Both the position numbers and the translations under genes were made by a program. Source: Pasteurella sp049941595 (lineage in GTDB: Bacteria > Pseudomonadota > Gammaproteobacteria > Enterobacterales > Pasteurellaceae). From it: a stretch of DNA of 64,000 nucleotides. The notes below the pieces were generated by a model, which was not told the origin of the DNA, ran no database searches, and saw only the letters and a program-made list of their open reading frames with translations. Within the stretch, counting starts at the first letter, position 1, and the number at the start of each line of letters is the position of its first letter. This document shows, in pieces, positions 37,133 through 46,347 of this stretch. The DNA lies in NCBI GenBank assembly GCA_049941595.1, contig JBNFNA010000003.1, positions 62,001 to 126,000 of the forward strand. Reading direction: 5' to 3'.

Positions 37133-39583
37133 TTAATAATTAATAGTTGCGGCATTGTACTCTGATTTTGTTTGTAATCCAATTAATCTGCGATACCAAG
37201 GGATAAATTTTGTACGAGCTAACGCTATTTTTAACTCATTTTTATAAAATTTAATGCTAATTTGTCCAGTATGCGCAGTATTATAAACATCCGCCCCCAT
37301 AACATTTAAACGATCACTCACTACTTGATGAGGAAAGCTCCAAGCATTCCAACGCCCGCTTGAAATTAATGCAATTTTAGGGTTGATTTGAGTAAGTAAC
37401 ATTTCACTTGTCGAGGTTTTACTGCCGTGATGTCCAACCTGTAACACATCCACTAAAGGTAAATCAGAGAGTAGCTGTTTCTCCACATTCACATCTGCAT
37501 CGCCCATTAACAATACTGAATATTGCCCATCAGAAATCAGTAGCACACAAGAATGCTCATTTTTCGCTCTCTGCACCATTTTTGTCGGTGACAACACTTT
37601 AAAATGTAATCCTTGCCACAACCAGTCTCGCCCTTGAATACAAAAAGTGCGGTCATTTTTGCCATAATTTTTAAAGGAAGGTGTCACAAACTCAATATCA
37701 GGAAACTGCGTTAAGACAGGTTTGACACCTCCCGAATGATCATTATCATCATGGCTCAAAATCAGTTTATCAATTTTCAGCCCTTCTCGTTGTAAATAAG
37801 GCAAAAGCTCTAATTCTGCCATACTGCCACCACGCCAAGAAGCGCCTGTATCATATAATGTTGCACGTCCATTTTTCACAATCACCATCGCAAGCCCTTG
37901 CCCAACATCAATAGTTTCCAAACGCCAATCGGGCTCTTGATAAATTTGATAACTGATATAACCAAATAAAGCGAAGATCAAAATCCCACCAATAGAAAGA
38001 GCCACCTTAATCGTGTGATAATCAAACTTGTCATTAAATTCGAGATGAAATCCTTTAGGCGGTTTTATTTTAGTTAACGATGTTTCTTCTTGTACCACTG
38101 CTGTACTTAGAAAGGTATAACGCAAAAACAAGAGAAAAGCGCCAGTAAGAAAAATCATAATGAGATACGTGTGTAATGTTGAAATGCGAAGCCATTGCTC
38201 GGTTAAATAAGATAACCATTGCGTGATTTGTTCTGCCAATCCATTTGCCCATTCCCAAGTTGCAAAATAATTTTGAGTCAGTAATGTGAATAAAATCAGC
38301 GGCACCAAGACAAAGGAATACAGTGGCACCGCAATTAAGTTGGCTAACAATCCGCCCCACGAGACACTACCAAACATCAGTAATTGTATGGGGGCAAATA
38401 AAAAGAATAAACCAATTTGCAAATGAAATAATGAAAATAACCACCGCACTTTACACCATACACTTTTCTCCAAAGGCTTCCCACGCCAATGTAATAGTGA
38501 TAACGGGAAAAATTGATACCAAATGATTAGTGAACAAACCGCACCCAAAGATAACCAAAAGCTTGATGATAAACACATTAAAGGATCATAAAACAATAAA
38601 ATAGCGACAATTCGAAATAACAATTGCCAAGCACTGTAATGTAAGCGAGCAAAACGCAATAAAAATACTAAAAACAATGCAATGAAAGCTCGTTGAGTGG
38701 GTATCGCTAAACCGGCTAAAGCGGCATATCCACCTGCAATAAGTAACCCTATGAATAAAGGAAAATAAGGCGAAATAAAACGTGTTGGTAAAAAATATTG
38801 CACTCCACGCCCAAGTAAAAAACCCATTCCCATTGCTAAGCCAATATGTAAGCCTGAAATGGCGATTAAATGTGCAGTATTAGTTTGTTGGTAAATTTGT
38901 TTATGTAAGGGCGATAGCCAAGCACGCTCACCAAAAGCCAATGCAAGCAACAATCCTTGTGCAGATAATGATTCAGTCTGAATAAGGGCTCGCTCAAGTA
39001 GCATTGCTCGCCACGAAAAATCTTGTTGAATTTTGACCGCACTTTTAACTGATGCCCAAGCGGTAACGCCTTTGGCAAAATACCATTGTTGTTTATCAAA
39101 TCCCCCTTGATTTAAACGTGATGAAATTGGGCGAAGACGTAAATTGGCTTTCCAAACCTCTCCAAGTTTTATTTTTTCAGATAACTTCCATTGAATGAAA
39201 ATACGTTGTTCAGGTAAATCTTCACTTAATACTGCTGTTGCAATTGCACTTTGATAGTCTTGCTGATGTAAAATTTCAACGATCTTAATCTTCGTTTCGA
39301 CTCGTTTCGGTAAATAAGCAACATTATCCGCTAATGTAAGCAACTGAATTGGATAAGAATGCACATAAATGCCACTTAATAACAGGAACACTGCATACAG
39401 TAATAAGCGTTTTATTTTGTCATCAAATCGATAGTAATAAGCAAGGCCAACTAACCCGCTCAACGCCCAAAAGCATCTCATTGCCCAAGGCCAACCCAAC
39501 AAAAAATCGCTAGGCACCCAAATTAATGATAATGCACTGAAAATAAACAGACTTAGAATCGTTTCAAACGACAATAATTTCAC
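37133..39583 (-). CDS. comEC: ComEC/Rec2 DNA uptake channel
   Basis: 816 residues. Inner-membrane channel that takes transforming single strands into the cytoplasm. N-terminal membrane segments, DUF4131/OB region, the competence domain (ISGLHIGLAMGMGFLLGRG), and a C-terminal metallo-beta-lactamase-like domain with LSHDDNDHSGG and VGHHGSKTSTS. An intact gene agrees with the dense uptake signals in the window. In Haemophilus the gene is called rec2. Confidence 0.95.
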   Translation of the reverse strand: MKLLSFETILSLFIFSALSLIWVPSDFLLGWPWAMRCFWALSGLVGLAYYYRFDDKIKRLLLYAVFLLLSGIYVHSYPIQLLTLADNVAYLPKRVETKIKIVEILHQQDYQSAIATAVLSEDLPEQRIFIQWKLSEKIKLGEVWKANLRLRPISSRLNQGGFDKQQWYFAKGVTAWASVKSAVKIQQDFSWRAMLLERALIQTESLSAQGLLLALAFGERAWLSPLHKQIYQQTNTAHLIAISGLHIGLAMGMGFLLGRGVQYFLPTRFISPYFPLFIGLLIAGGYAALAGLAIPTQRAFIALFLVFLLRFARLHYSAWQLLFRIVAILLFYDPLMCLSSSFWLSLGAVCSLIIWYQFFPLSLLHWRGKPLEKSVWCKVRWLFSLFHLQIGLFFLFAPIQLLMFGSVSWGGLLANLIAVPLYSFVLVPLILFTLLTQNYFATWEWANGLAEQITQWLSYLTEQWLRISTLHTYLIMIFLTGAFLLFLRYTFLSTAVVQEETSLTKIKPPKGFHLEFNDKFDYHTIKVALSIGGILIFALFGYISYQIYQEPDWRLETIDVGQGLAMVIVKNGRATLYDTGASWRGGSMAELELLPYLQREGLKIDKLILSHDDNDHSGGVKPVLTQFPDIEFVTPSFKNYGKNDRTFCIQGRDWLWQGLHFKVLSPTKMVQRAKNEHSCVLLISDGQYSVLLMGDADVNVEKQLLSDLPLVDVLQVGHHGSKTSTSEMLLTQINPKIALISSGRWNAWSFPHQVVSDRLNVMGADVYNTAHTGQISIKFYKNELKIALARTKFIPWYRRLIGLQTKSEYNAATINY

Positions 39584-39599
39584 AAATCAGAGTTCCCCA

Positions 39600-39628
39600 T
39601 TGGCATATAACTGCTATACTCTTACAAT
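39600..39628 (+). promoter_or_regulatory. dksA promoter
   Basis: TTGGCA (39600-39605) and TACAAT (39623-39628) with exactly 17 bp between. This would give a leader of about 245 nt before dksA. A second possible -10 (TATACT) overlaps. Confidence 0.55.
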
Positions 39629-39707
39629 AGAAACCAAAGTGTTGGCTAAAACTCAAAGCGTATTTTGGAAGCCTGATCGCAAAAACCATATTTATTTTAG
39701 GAAAAAA

Positions 39708-39741
39708 GGCAAATGCGACAAATTTCATTTGATCATTTGCC
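39708..39741 (+). other. Leader stem-loop before dksA
   Basis: GGCAAATG and CATTTGCC pair over 8 bp with an AT-rich interior in the middle of the dksA leader. No T-run; role unknown. Confidence 0.4.
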
Positions 39742-39880
39742 CTAGTTCTGATATTTATAACGCTTTTTAAAATATGAGGTCTTTCTGACTTGTATTTTTA
39801 TATGAATAAATCAACACCAATGCGTGTGAAAAATATGATTTCAACAGTATTAATGGATGACTTTCAATTAGGAGATACCA

Positions 39881-40318
39881 ATGTCTAAATCCTCTTTAAG
39901 TATATTAGCCTTAGCTGGTGTTGAGCCTTACAAAGAAAAAGTAGGTGAAGAATATATGAATGAAGCACAATTGCTTCATTTCAAAAAGATTTTACAAGCG
40001 TGGCGTGATCAAATCGTTGATGAAGCAACACGCACCGTCGCACATATGCAAGATGAAGCTTCAAACTTCCCTGATCCTGCTGACCGTGCAACGCAAGAAG
40101 AAGAATTTAGCTTAGAATTACGTACCCGTGACCGTGAACGTAAATTATTGAAGAAAATTGAAAATACATTGAAAAAATTAGAAACGGGTGATTTTGGTTA
40201 TTGTGATTCCTGTGGTATTGAAATTGGTATCCGCCGTTTAGAAGCACGCCCAACAGCAGATCTTTGCATTGACTGCAAAACGCTCGCTGAGATTCGTGAA
40301 AAACAAATGGTCGGTTAA
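39881..40318 (+). CDS. dksA: RNA polymerase-binding transcription factor DksA
   Basis: 145 residues. Coiled-coil protein that enters the RNA polymerase secondary channel and works with ppGpp. The tip aspartates are in NFPDPADRA (Asp65, Asp68). The four-cysteine zinc finger is Cys108/111/129/132 (CDSC, CIDC). RBS AGGAG before ATG 39881. It starts the dksA-pcnB-folK cluster, followed by a strong paired-uptake-signal terminator. Confidence 0.97.
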   Translation: MSKSSLSILALAGVEPYKEKVGEEYMNEAQLLHFKKILQAWRDQIVDEATRTVAHMQDEASNFPDPADRATQEEEFSLELRTRDRERKLLKKIENTLKKLETGDFGYCDSCGIEIGIRRLEARPTADLCIDCKTLAEIREKQMVG

Positions 40319-40348
40319 TTTTAACCAACATAGCAAAAATTCAAATAA

Positions 40349-40377
40349 AAAAGTGCGGTTAATTTTACCGCACTTTT
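40349..40377 (+). terminator. dksA terminator (paired uptake signals)
   Basis: AAAAGTGCGGT and ACCGCACTTTT pair over 11 bp with a 7-nt loop, then TATAATTTTA. Both arms are perfect uptake signals. Confidence 0.85.
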
Positions 40378-40403
40378 ATAATTTTAATATTATAAGTTAT
40401 TGA

Positions 40404-40417
40404 TGAGGTTAACTATT
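40404..40417 (+). promoter_or_regulatory. pcnB ribosome binding site and AUU start codon
   Basis: GAGGT followed six bases later by ATT. The stretch TGAGGTTAACTATTTT agrees with what I recall of the E. coli pcnB start. AUU starts are discriminated against by IF3 and limit expression, as in infC. Confidence 0.6.
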
Positions 40418-41902
40418 TTAAAGTACATCAAAAATCTGTTTCACAAAAAATCTAAAGCACATTTAGTCGATATCACAAAAACAGATGCTCAACCTAAACA
40501 AACCAATCAACAATCTGAAAGAGCGATTCCCGCTTTCGTTCAGTCACCCAGTTCAACACAAAAAAATACATCTCAATCTTACCGCTATAACCGACACATT
40601 GTAAAAGCTTCACAACACGGCATAACACCAAGAATGATCAGCCGTAATGCGCTCGCAGTAGTAGAAAAATTACATCGTCAAGGATTCGAGGCTTATGTTG
40701 TGGGCGGTTGCTTACGTGACTTATTACTCGGAAAGCACCCAAAAGATTTTGATGTCGTGACTAACGCTCGTCCAGAACAAATCCAAAATATCTTTCAACG
40801 CCAATGCCGCTTAGTAGGACGCCGTTTCCGTCTTGCACATATTATGTTTGGACGAGATATCATTGAAGTTGCTACCTTCCGAGCAAATCATACAGAAAGT
40901 CGCAATGAAAACCACGCTAAACGTAGCGAAGAAGGAATGTTATTACGTGATAACGTGTACGGCACAATTGAACAAGACGCTGAACGCCGTGATTTTACGG
41001 TCAATGCGCTTTACTATAATCCGCAAGATAATACACTACGTGATTATTTCAATGGTATTGAAGATCTCAAAGCAGGAAAATTACGCTTAATTGGCGATCC
41101 TGCAACCCGTTACCAAGAAGACCCTGTGCGAATGTTACGCTCAATCCGATTTATGGCAAAATTGGATATGTTCTTAGAAAAGCCTAGTGAACAGCCTATT
41201 CGCGAACTTGCGACACTACTTAAAAATATTCCACCAGCACGTCTTTTCGATGAAAGTTTGAAATTACTACAAGCAGGATATGGAGTAAAAACCTATAAGT
41301 TGTTACGTGAATATGGTTTATTTGCTCAACTCTTTCCTTCATTAATGCCTTATTTCACCGAAAAAGGGGATAGCTTTGCGGAAAGAATGATTATCACCGC
41401 ATTAACCTCAACAGATGAACGTGTGAGCGATAATTTACGTGTGAATCCAGCCTTTTTATTTGCTGCCTTTTTCTGGTATCCATTCCGTGAAAAAGTGGAA
41501 ATCTTAAAAAATGAAGGCGGTTTGAACAATCACGATGCTTATGCATTAGCCAGTAATGATATCTTAGAATTATTCTGCCGTGCATTGGCTGCACCTCGTC
41601 GCCATACTGCAGTAATTCGTGATATTTGGTTTTTACAACTTCAATTATTGAAACGCACCGGCAATGCGCCTATGCGAGTAATGGAACATCCAAAATTCCG
41701 TGCAGCATTTGATTTATTAGTTATGCGTGCAGAAATTGAAGGTGGAGAAGCCATTGAACTCGCTGCTTGGTGGCACGAATACCAATTTAGTAATGTAGAA
41801 CAACGTAATCTATTGGTAAAAGAACAACAGCGTTTAAATCCGAAACCGAAGAAAAAATATTATCGTTCGAGAAAACGCCGTAAACCAAGAGCAGTTGAAT
41901 AA
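40415..41902 (+). CDS. pcnB: Poly(A) polymerase I, apparent ATT start
   Basis: 495 residues. Adds poly(A) tails that speed RNA decay. Nucleotidyltransferase motifs: VVGGCLRDLLLGKHPKDFDVVT with the DxD pair, RDFTVNALYY and YREDPVRMLRSIRF; a basic C-terminal tail. The start is placed at ATT 40415: GAGG (40405-40408) is correctly spaced before it, and the encoded ILKYIKNLF aligns with E. coli PcnB, which is known to start at AUU. ATG 40403 in the same frame has no RBS. Confidence 0.85.
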   Translation: MLKYIKNLFHKKSKAHLVDITKTDAQPKQTNQQSERAIPAFVQSPSSTQKNTSQSYRYNRHIVKASQHGITPRMISRNALAVVEKLHRQGFEAYVVGGCLRDLLLGKHPKDFDVVTNARPEQIQNIFQRQCRLVGRRFRLAHIMFGRDIIEVATFRANHTESRNENHAKRSEEGMLLRDNVYGTIEQDAERRDFTVNALYYNPQDNTLRDYFNGIEDLKAGKLRLIGDPATRYQEDPVRMLRSIRFMAKLDMFLEKPSEQPIRELATLLKNIPPARLFDESLKLLQAGYGVKTYKLLREYGLFAQLFPSLMPYFTEKGDSFAERMIITALTSTDERVSDNLRVNPAFLFAAFFWYPFREKVEILKNEGGLNNHDAYALASNDILELFCRALAAPRRHTAVIRDIWFLQLQLLKRTGNAPMRVMEHPKFRAAFDLLVMRAEIEGGEAIELAAWWHEYQFSNVEQRNLLVKEQQRLNPKPKKKYYRSRKRRKPRAVE

Positions 41903-41911
41903 GGATAACCA

Positions 41912-42391
41912 ATGAAACGTTGTTATATTGCTTTGGGCAGTAATCTAAATACCCCTGTTGAGCAATTAAATTCAGCCTTATCTGCGCTGTCTGAATTGCC
42001 GCAAAGTCAGCTTGTTCAGGTGAGTTCTTTTTATCAAAGCAAACCGCTTGGTCCACAAGATCAGCCTGATTATGTGAATGCCGTCGCCTGTTTAGAAACA
42101 GAACTTGAGCCTTTGGCTTTGTTAGATCATTTGCAACATATCGAAAACACGCAAGGTCGTGTCCGTCTTCGTCGTTGGGGGGAAAGGACTTTGGATTTAG
42201 ATATTTTGTTATATGGTGATGAAATCATACAAACTGAACGCTTAACGGTTCCACATTATGATATGCACCAACGTGAGTTTGTTATTATTCCATTATTTGA
42301 AATTGCACCTGATCTTTGCTTACCGAATAGCTTGAAAGTCGCACAACTTGCCACGCAATTTGCTCATCATCAAATGCAATTATTGAAATAA
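41912..42391 (+). CDS. folK: 6-hydroxymethyl-7,8-dihydropterin pyrophosphokinase
   Basis: 159 residues. Transfers pyrophosphate from ATP to 6-hydroxymethyldihydropterin in folate synthesis. Signatures: ALGSNLNTPVEQL at the N-terminus, then RLRRWGERTLDLDILLYGD and VPHYDMHQREFVIIPL. Nine bases after pcnB, as in enteric bacteria, and co-transcribed. Confidence 0.95.
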   Translation: MKRCYIALGSNLNTPVEQLNSALSALSELPQSQLVQVSSFYQSKPLGPQDQPDYVNAVACLETELEPLALLDHLQHIENTQGRVRLRRWGERTLDLDILLYGDEIIQTERLTVPHYDMHQREFVIIPLFEIAPDLCLPNSLKVAQLATQFAHHQMQLLK

Positions 42392-42400
42392 CAAAAATAG

Positions 42401-42442
42401 GACCTCACTTAGATATCCGTATCTCTAGGAGCAAGTGCGGTC
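42401..42442. terminator. Bidirectional terminator between folK and metX
   Basis: GACCTCACTT (42401-42410) pairs imperfectly with AAGTGCGGTC (42433-42442), and a nested AGATA-TCCG-TATCT hairpin sits inside. Located between convergent genes. Confidence 0.55.
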
Positions 42443-42459
42443 TATTTTATGTAAATTCT

Positions 42460-43542
42460 TTAGTTATATTCTGGTGCTAATGCTGCACGAATTTTTCCTT
42501 CGAATACAGCGTAATCAACCAGAAAAGCATCGTGTCCATAATCAGAATGACACTCAAAGTAACTCAATTTTACACCATTTTCTTCCAATAGTTTTTTACT
42601 TTTATGCAATTCCACTAATTTGAATAACTGATCGTTCTCAATTGCAACAAGTGTATAACGTGCTTTAATGCGAGAAAGTGCTGTTTTGATGTCAGAATAA
42701 CCAAAGCTTGGATCGTACAGATCAAGCGCCCTAAGCAAATGTAAATAACTATTGGCATCAAAACGCCCTAAGAACTTCTGCCCTTGATAACTTAAGTAGG
42801 ATTCCACCTGAAAATAATCGCCCCAAAATTTCGGTTCTGCTTTAGTTGCTCGTCCAAATGCTTTGGTTAATTGTAAATCTGTTCGATAGGTCAACATTCC
42901 TAACATACGTGCAATCGCAAGCCCTTTTTCTGGAGGTTCACTTTCATAGTAATCACCACCGTTAAAATTTGGATCATTAATCACCGCTTGGCGCATTACG
43001 TGATTAAATCCAATGGCTTCGGCACCAAAAAACAAAGAGGAACAAAGATTTACGACGTTATCCACAAAGTCAGGATAATCAATTGCCCACTGCGTTGCTT
43101 GCATTCCACCGAACGATCCCCCGATCACCGCGTGTAAATGCGGGATCTCTAGCTTATCTATCAATGCTTTTTGCACACGAATAATATCTTGCACGATAAT
43201 ATTCGGAAATTGGCTACCATAAGGTTTGTGTGTTGTCGGCTGCAAGGAAGAAGGGCCGGTTGTCCCCTTACAGCCACCTAACACATTTGAGCACACGAAA
43301 AAATAGCGAGATGTATCAAGCGCCAACCCCGGACCAATAAAGCTCTGCCACCAGCCCTGGCGCTCATCATCAAAATAAGGCTCTGCATCACCTGTTAATG
43401 CGTGACAAAGCAAAACAACATTACTTTTATTTGAGTTTAATGCCCCATAAGTTTGATAAGCAACATCAATATGTTGCAATTGCCCACCTAAACATAAATT
43501 TAAAGGGGTATCGGTAAAGAGAGTTGCAGTTTGCACAGCCAT
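42460..43542 (-). CDS. metX: Homoserine O-acetyltransferase
   Basis: 360 residues. Acetylates homoserine with acetyl-CoA for methionine synthesis. Alpha/beta-hydrolase fold: NVVLLCHALTGDAEPYFDD, the nucleophile elbow GGSFGGMQ, and the catalytic Asp/His near the C-terminus (DYGHDAFLVDY). ATG 43542 is chosen (GGA at the right distance; aligns with the H. influenzae N-terminus); ATG 43554 would add four residues. Tandem MetJ-type boxes lie upstream. Confidence 0.93.
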   Translation of the reverse strand: MAVQTATLFTDTPLNLCLGGQLQHIDVAYQTYGALNSNKSNVVLLCHALTGDAEPYFDDERQGWWQSFIGPGLALDTSRYFFVCSNVLGGCKGTTGPSSLQPTTHKPYGSQFPNIIVQDIIRVQKALIDKLEIPHLHAVIGGSFGGMQATQWAIDYPDFVDNVVNLCSSLFFGAEAIGFNHVMRQAVINDPNFNGGDYYESEPPEKGLAIARMLGMLTYRTDLQLTKAFGRATKAEPKFWGDYFQVESYLSYQGQKFLGRFDANSYLHLLRALDLYDPSFGYSDIKTALSRIKARYTLVAIENDQLFKLVELHKSKKLLEENGVKLSYFECHSDYGHDAFLVDYAVFEGKIRAALAPEYN

Positions 43543-43607
43543 TTTGTCGTCCATTATTTATTGTTGTGTTTGCAATAATGTTTGCTTAACGTTAATATTT
43601 TATTTTT

Positions 43608-43639
43608 AGAAGTCTAAACGTCTTTACGTATAAATCTAC
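43608..43639 (-). promoter_or_regulatory. Tandem MetJ-type met boxes before metX
   Basis: Adjacent 8-mers AGAAGTCT, AAACGTCT, TTACGTAT and AAATCTAC; the first two differ from the met box AGACGTCT by one base each, the others are weaker. Spaced exactly 8 bp apart, as MetJ dimers require, 66 bp upstream of metX. Confidence 0.6.
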
Positions 43640-43711
43640 TAAAATTCAGCTTGCACTTCAACCCTTTTTTCATTATGGTAAATCTAATTTTGATAAATTT
43701 TAACGCGTAGA

Positions 43712-44401
43712 ATGATTGCCTTATCTTCAATATTAAAACATTCGTCTTTGAAGCGTGCGTTCCGCTACCTGATAGCGGCTTTTTTATGTTTTATCATTTC
43801 CTTAGTTGTTATCGATCAAGCAATAGGCTTTTATGTTCGCAATCAAATTTATACCGATGTAAATAAGCTTCCTTACCGCCCATACGGTGTCGTATTAGGT
43901 ACATCAAAATATTTCGGGCAAAACTCAATCAATCTTTTCTACCACAATCGTTTACTTTCTACTTATGAGTTGTTTTCAGCAGGTAAAGTTGACTATTTAC
44001 TGCTAAGTGGCGATAACCGAACACATCAGTACAATGAACCTCGCACAATGTTTAAAGATCTCAAAAAAATGGGCATTCCTACGGAATTTATGTATATGGA
44101 CTTTGCGGGATTTAGAACACTGGACTCTGTTATTCGTGCAGATCGTGTTTTTAAAGCACATTCTTTTACGATTATTACGCAAAAATTTCACTGTGAACGT
44201 GCATTATTCATTGCGAAATATCACAATATTGATGCGATTTGCTTTGCGGCTAACTACCCTCAAGGCTACCATTTTGTAAGGTTTAGGGAGTTTTTTGCTC
44301 GATTACAGCTTTTGTGGGATCTTTTAATTGAAAAGGAACCGCACTTTTTAGGGCAACCTGAACCACTGCCCTCACCAGTAACGATTCCTATAATTGAATA
44401 G
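43712..44401 (+). CDS. sanA: SanA/ElyC-family membrane protein (DUF218)
   Basis: 229 residues. One N-terminal membrane segment, then a periplasmic DUF218 domain with GVVLGTSKYFG, DYLLLSGDN, YNEPRTM and IITQKFHCERALFIA. SanA affects envelope barrier properties and vancomycin sensitivity in E. coli; the enzymatic role is unsettled. No clear RBS before ATG 43712. Divergent from metX. Confidence 0.88.
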   Translation: MIALSSILKHSSLKRAFRYLIAAFLCFIISLVVIDQAIGFYVRNQIYTDVNKLPYRPYGVVLGTSKYFGQNSINLFYHNRLLSTYELFSAGKVDYLLLSGDNRTHQYNEPRTMFKDLKKMGIPTEFMYMDFAGFRTLDSVIRADRVFKAHSFTIITQKFHCERALFIAKYHNIDAICFAANYPQGYHFVRFREFFARLQLLWDLLIEKEPHFLGQPEPLPSPVTIPIIE

Positions 44402-44412
44402 CTGTTATTGTG

Positions 44413-45405
44413 CTAGGCACATTTTTCAATCAAATCACGAATAATAATATCTTGCGCTTGCGAATTATTTTTATCTTGAACAGAATCAAGCACTAAGCTT
44501 AATAATGACTGAACAATTTTTTCGTGGTTTTGAACACAGCAAATAACATCATTGTCAAGGAAGTCTAGCATTTCGTGGTGACCAAAAGTCGCAATCACTA
44601 AATCTTTTGGAATACCCTCTTCTCGTTTCACCAAAACCTGCAAAATACCTTGTAATAAACTCAACGATGTGACAAAAATAGCGTCAGGCATTTCATTTTT
44701 CGACAACCAACCACGAAATGCTTCCGCTCCGGCAGATTTATGGAACTTATCCGCATAAACAAAGTTGATTGATTTTCCTTGCTCTTGCAACGCATCACGG
44801 AACCCTTTTTCACGTGAAAGGCTCATTGATAAACTCGGAAATGCGCCAAAAAATAAGATATTTTTATGACTTGGGTGCTTATTCACTAAGCGTTGTGCTA
44901 AACGATAAGCATCACCTTCATCATCAGTTAACACCATTGTGTCGTTACTTTTCAATTGTCTGTCAAAACCAATCACGGGAACATCTGCCACACGTTGGTA
45001 AAAATCCGTGTCAAAAGGCAATGCTGTTGATACTATTAATGCATCAATACGGCGTTGAAATAAGTTCTTTGCGCATTGGATTTCATTTTCTGCATTATCG
45101 TTAGAGCAAGCGATAAGTAATTGATAACCTTTTTCACGAAAACTGTTTTCTAAACGATTTGCAATTTTCGCATAACTTACGTTCTCAAAATCAGGCACGA
45201 TCAGCCCAATTGTATTACTTTTACCCGCACGCAACCCTGCCGCCATTGCATTTGGTTTGAAATCATATTTCTTGATCAGTTTTTCAACTTTCTCAATAGT
45301 TTGATCACTCACACGATACTGTTTTGCTTTCCCATTCACAACATAACTTGCAGTTGTACGAGACACTCCTGCAAGTTTAGCTAATTCTTCTAATTTCACA
45401 TTCAC
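44413..45405 (-). CDS. cra: Cra/FruR-like LacI-family regulator
   Basis: 330 residues. LacI-type helix-turn-helix and hinge (KLEELAKLAGVSRTTASYVVNGKAKQYRVS) nearly identical to E. coli Cra, then a sugar-binding domain starting NTIGLIVPDFEN. Likely senses a fructose phosphate and controls sugar metabolism. No fru genes adjoin. The C-terminal part is more diverged, so targets and ligand are inferred. Confidence 0.8.
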   Translation of the reverse strand: MNVKLEELAKLAGVSRTTASYVVNGKAKQYRVSDQTIEKVEKLIKKYDFKPNAMAAGLRAGKSNTIGLIVPDFENVSYAKIANRLENSFREKGYQLLIACSNDNAENEIQCAKNLFQRRIDALIVSTALPFDTDFYQRVADVPVIGFDRQLKSNDTMVLTDDEGDAYRLAQRLVNKHPSHKNILFFGAFPSLSMSLSREKGFRDALQEQGKSINFVYADKFHKSAGAEAFRGWLSKNEMPDAIFVTSLSLLQGILQVLVKREEGIPKDLVIATFGHHEMLDFLDNDVICCVQNHEKIVQSLLSLVLDSVQDKNNSQAQDIIIRDLIEKCA

Positions 45406-45855
45406 TCCTTAAATGCTGCAACCTATAAGTTCATAAAACATCTTTATTGCTTCAAAACATTTCTTTCGATACCTCATTTGTAAAGAAATGTAAATTTTAG
45501 TGCTTAAAATTATATCATTATTCTTATCCAGTACACAAAGTGGAAAAATCGTTTTTTTTGATCTAAATAGTCTATTTGAAACAATAATTTTCTCTAATTT
45601 ACTTTATTTACTCCCTATATTTTCTGTTTTTTCAATTATGATACTCACAGTGGAAATAATCATTACTGCTCAAAATTCTTTTTTGTAAATTATTGTAAAT
45701 TTTGAAGTTTGCTATATTATGGTGGCACATAGGGATAAACAAGTTCAATTTGAATAAAAAAACAAACTTATTAATACAAGAAATATACACATATAAAAAG
45801 TGCGGTTTAATATAAAATTAAACCGCACTTTCCAGTATTAAAAATGAAAAAGATA
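45406..45855. other. 450-bp gene-free interval
   Basis: AT-rich DNA with no supported gene. A 62-codon frame at 45500-45688 has no RBS and is low-complexity hydrophobic. The interval holds the cra promoter side, and the ilvH terminator at 45797-45831. Confidence 0.5.
45797..45831 (-). terminator. ilvIH terminator (paired uptake signals)
   Basis: AAAGTGCGGTTTAAT and ATTAAACCGCACTTT form a perfect 15-bp stem with a 5-nt loop; the minus strand continues with TTTATATG. 25 bp after the ilvH stop. Confidence 0.85.
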
Positions 45856-46347
45856 CTATAAACAGTTTTTCTCACCACGAGATAAACTAATTAAACCTGA
45901 ACGCACAATTTCAATAATTTGTGTATCTTCTTGTATCGCACGAATAAAGGCATCGAGTTTATCTTTTGTGCCAGTAAGCTGGATTGTATAGGACTTCGGG
46001 GTAACATCGACGATTTGCCCACGATAAATATCCGCTAAACGCTTCAATTCATCTCTTGAACCACCTTGCGCCTTTGCCTTGACCAACATCACTTCACGCT
46101 CAATATGTTCACAGTCACTTAAGCTAATGACTTTAAACACATCCACTAATTTATGTAATTGCTTTTCAATTTGCTCCAATACTTTTTCATCGCCATAGGC
46201 TTCAATCGTCATTCTCGATAAGGTTGGATCATCCGTTGGTGCCACAGTTAGGCTCTCGATGTTGAATGCACGTTGAGAGAATAATGCAACCACACGAGAT
46301 AATGCTCCAGACTCGTTCTCTAATAAAACAGATAAAATTCTACGCAT
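45856..46347 (-). CDS. ilvH: Acetolactate synthase III small (regulatory) subunit
   Basis: 163 residues. The N-terminal ACT domain (RRILSVLLENESGALSRVVALFSQRAFNIESLTV) binds valine for feedback control; the C-terminal domain contacts IlvI. The start shares one base with the ilvI stop (TAATG), so the subunits are translationally coupled. Confidence 0.95.
   Translation of the reverse strand: MRRILSVLLENESGALSRVVALFSQRAFNIESLTVAPTDDPTLSRMTIEAYGDEKVLEQIEKQLHKLVDVFKVISLSDCEHIEREVMLVKAKAQGGSRDELKRLADIYRGQIVDVTPKSYTIQLTGTKDKLDAFIRAIQEDTQIIEIVRSGLISLSRGEKNCL

Noticed and set aside
45500..45688. 62-codon hydrophobic frame on the plus strand
   Set aside because: No RBS, low complexity, AT-rich intergenic DNA.
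45730..45831. Possible small RNA ending at the paired uptake-signal hairpin on the plus strand
   Set aside because: The T-run favours the minus strand (ilvIH terminator) and no convincing plus-strand promoter was found.
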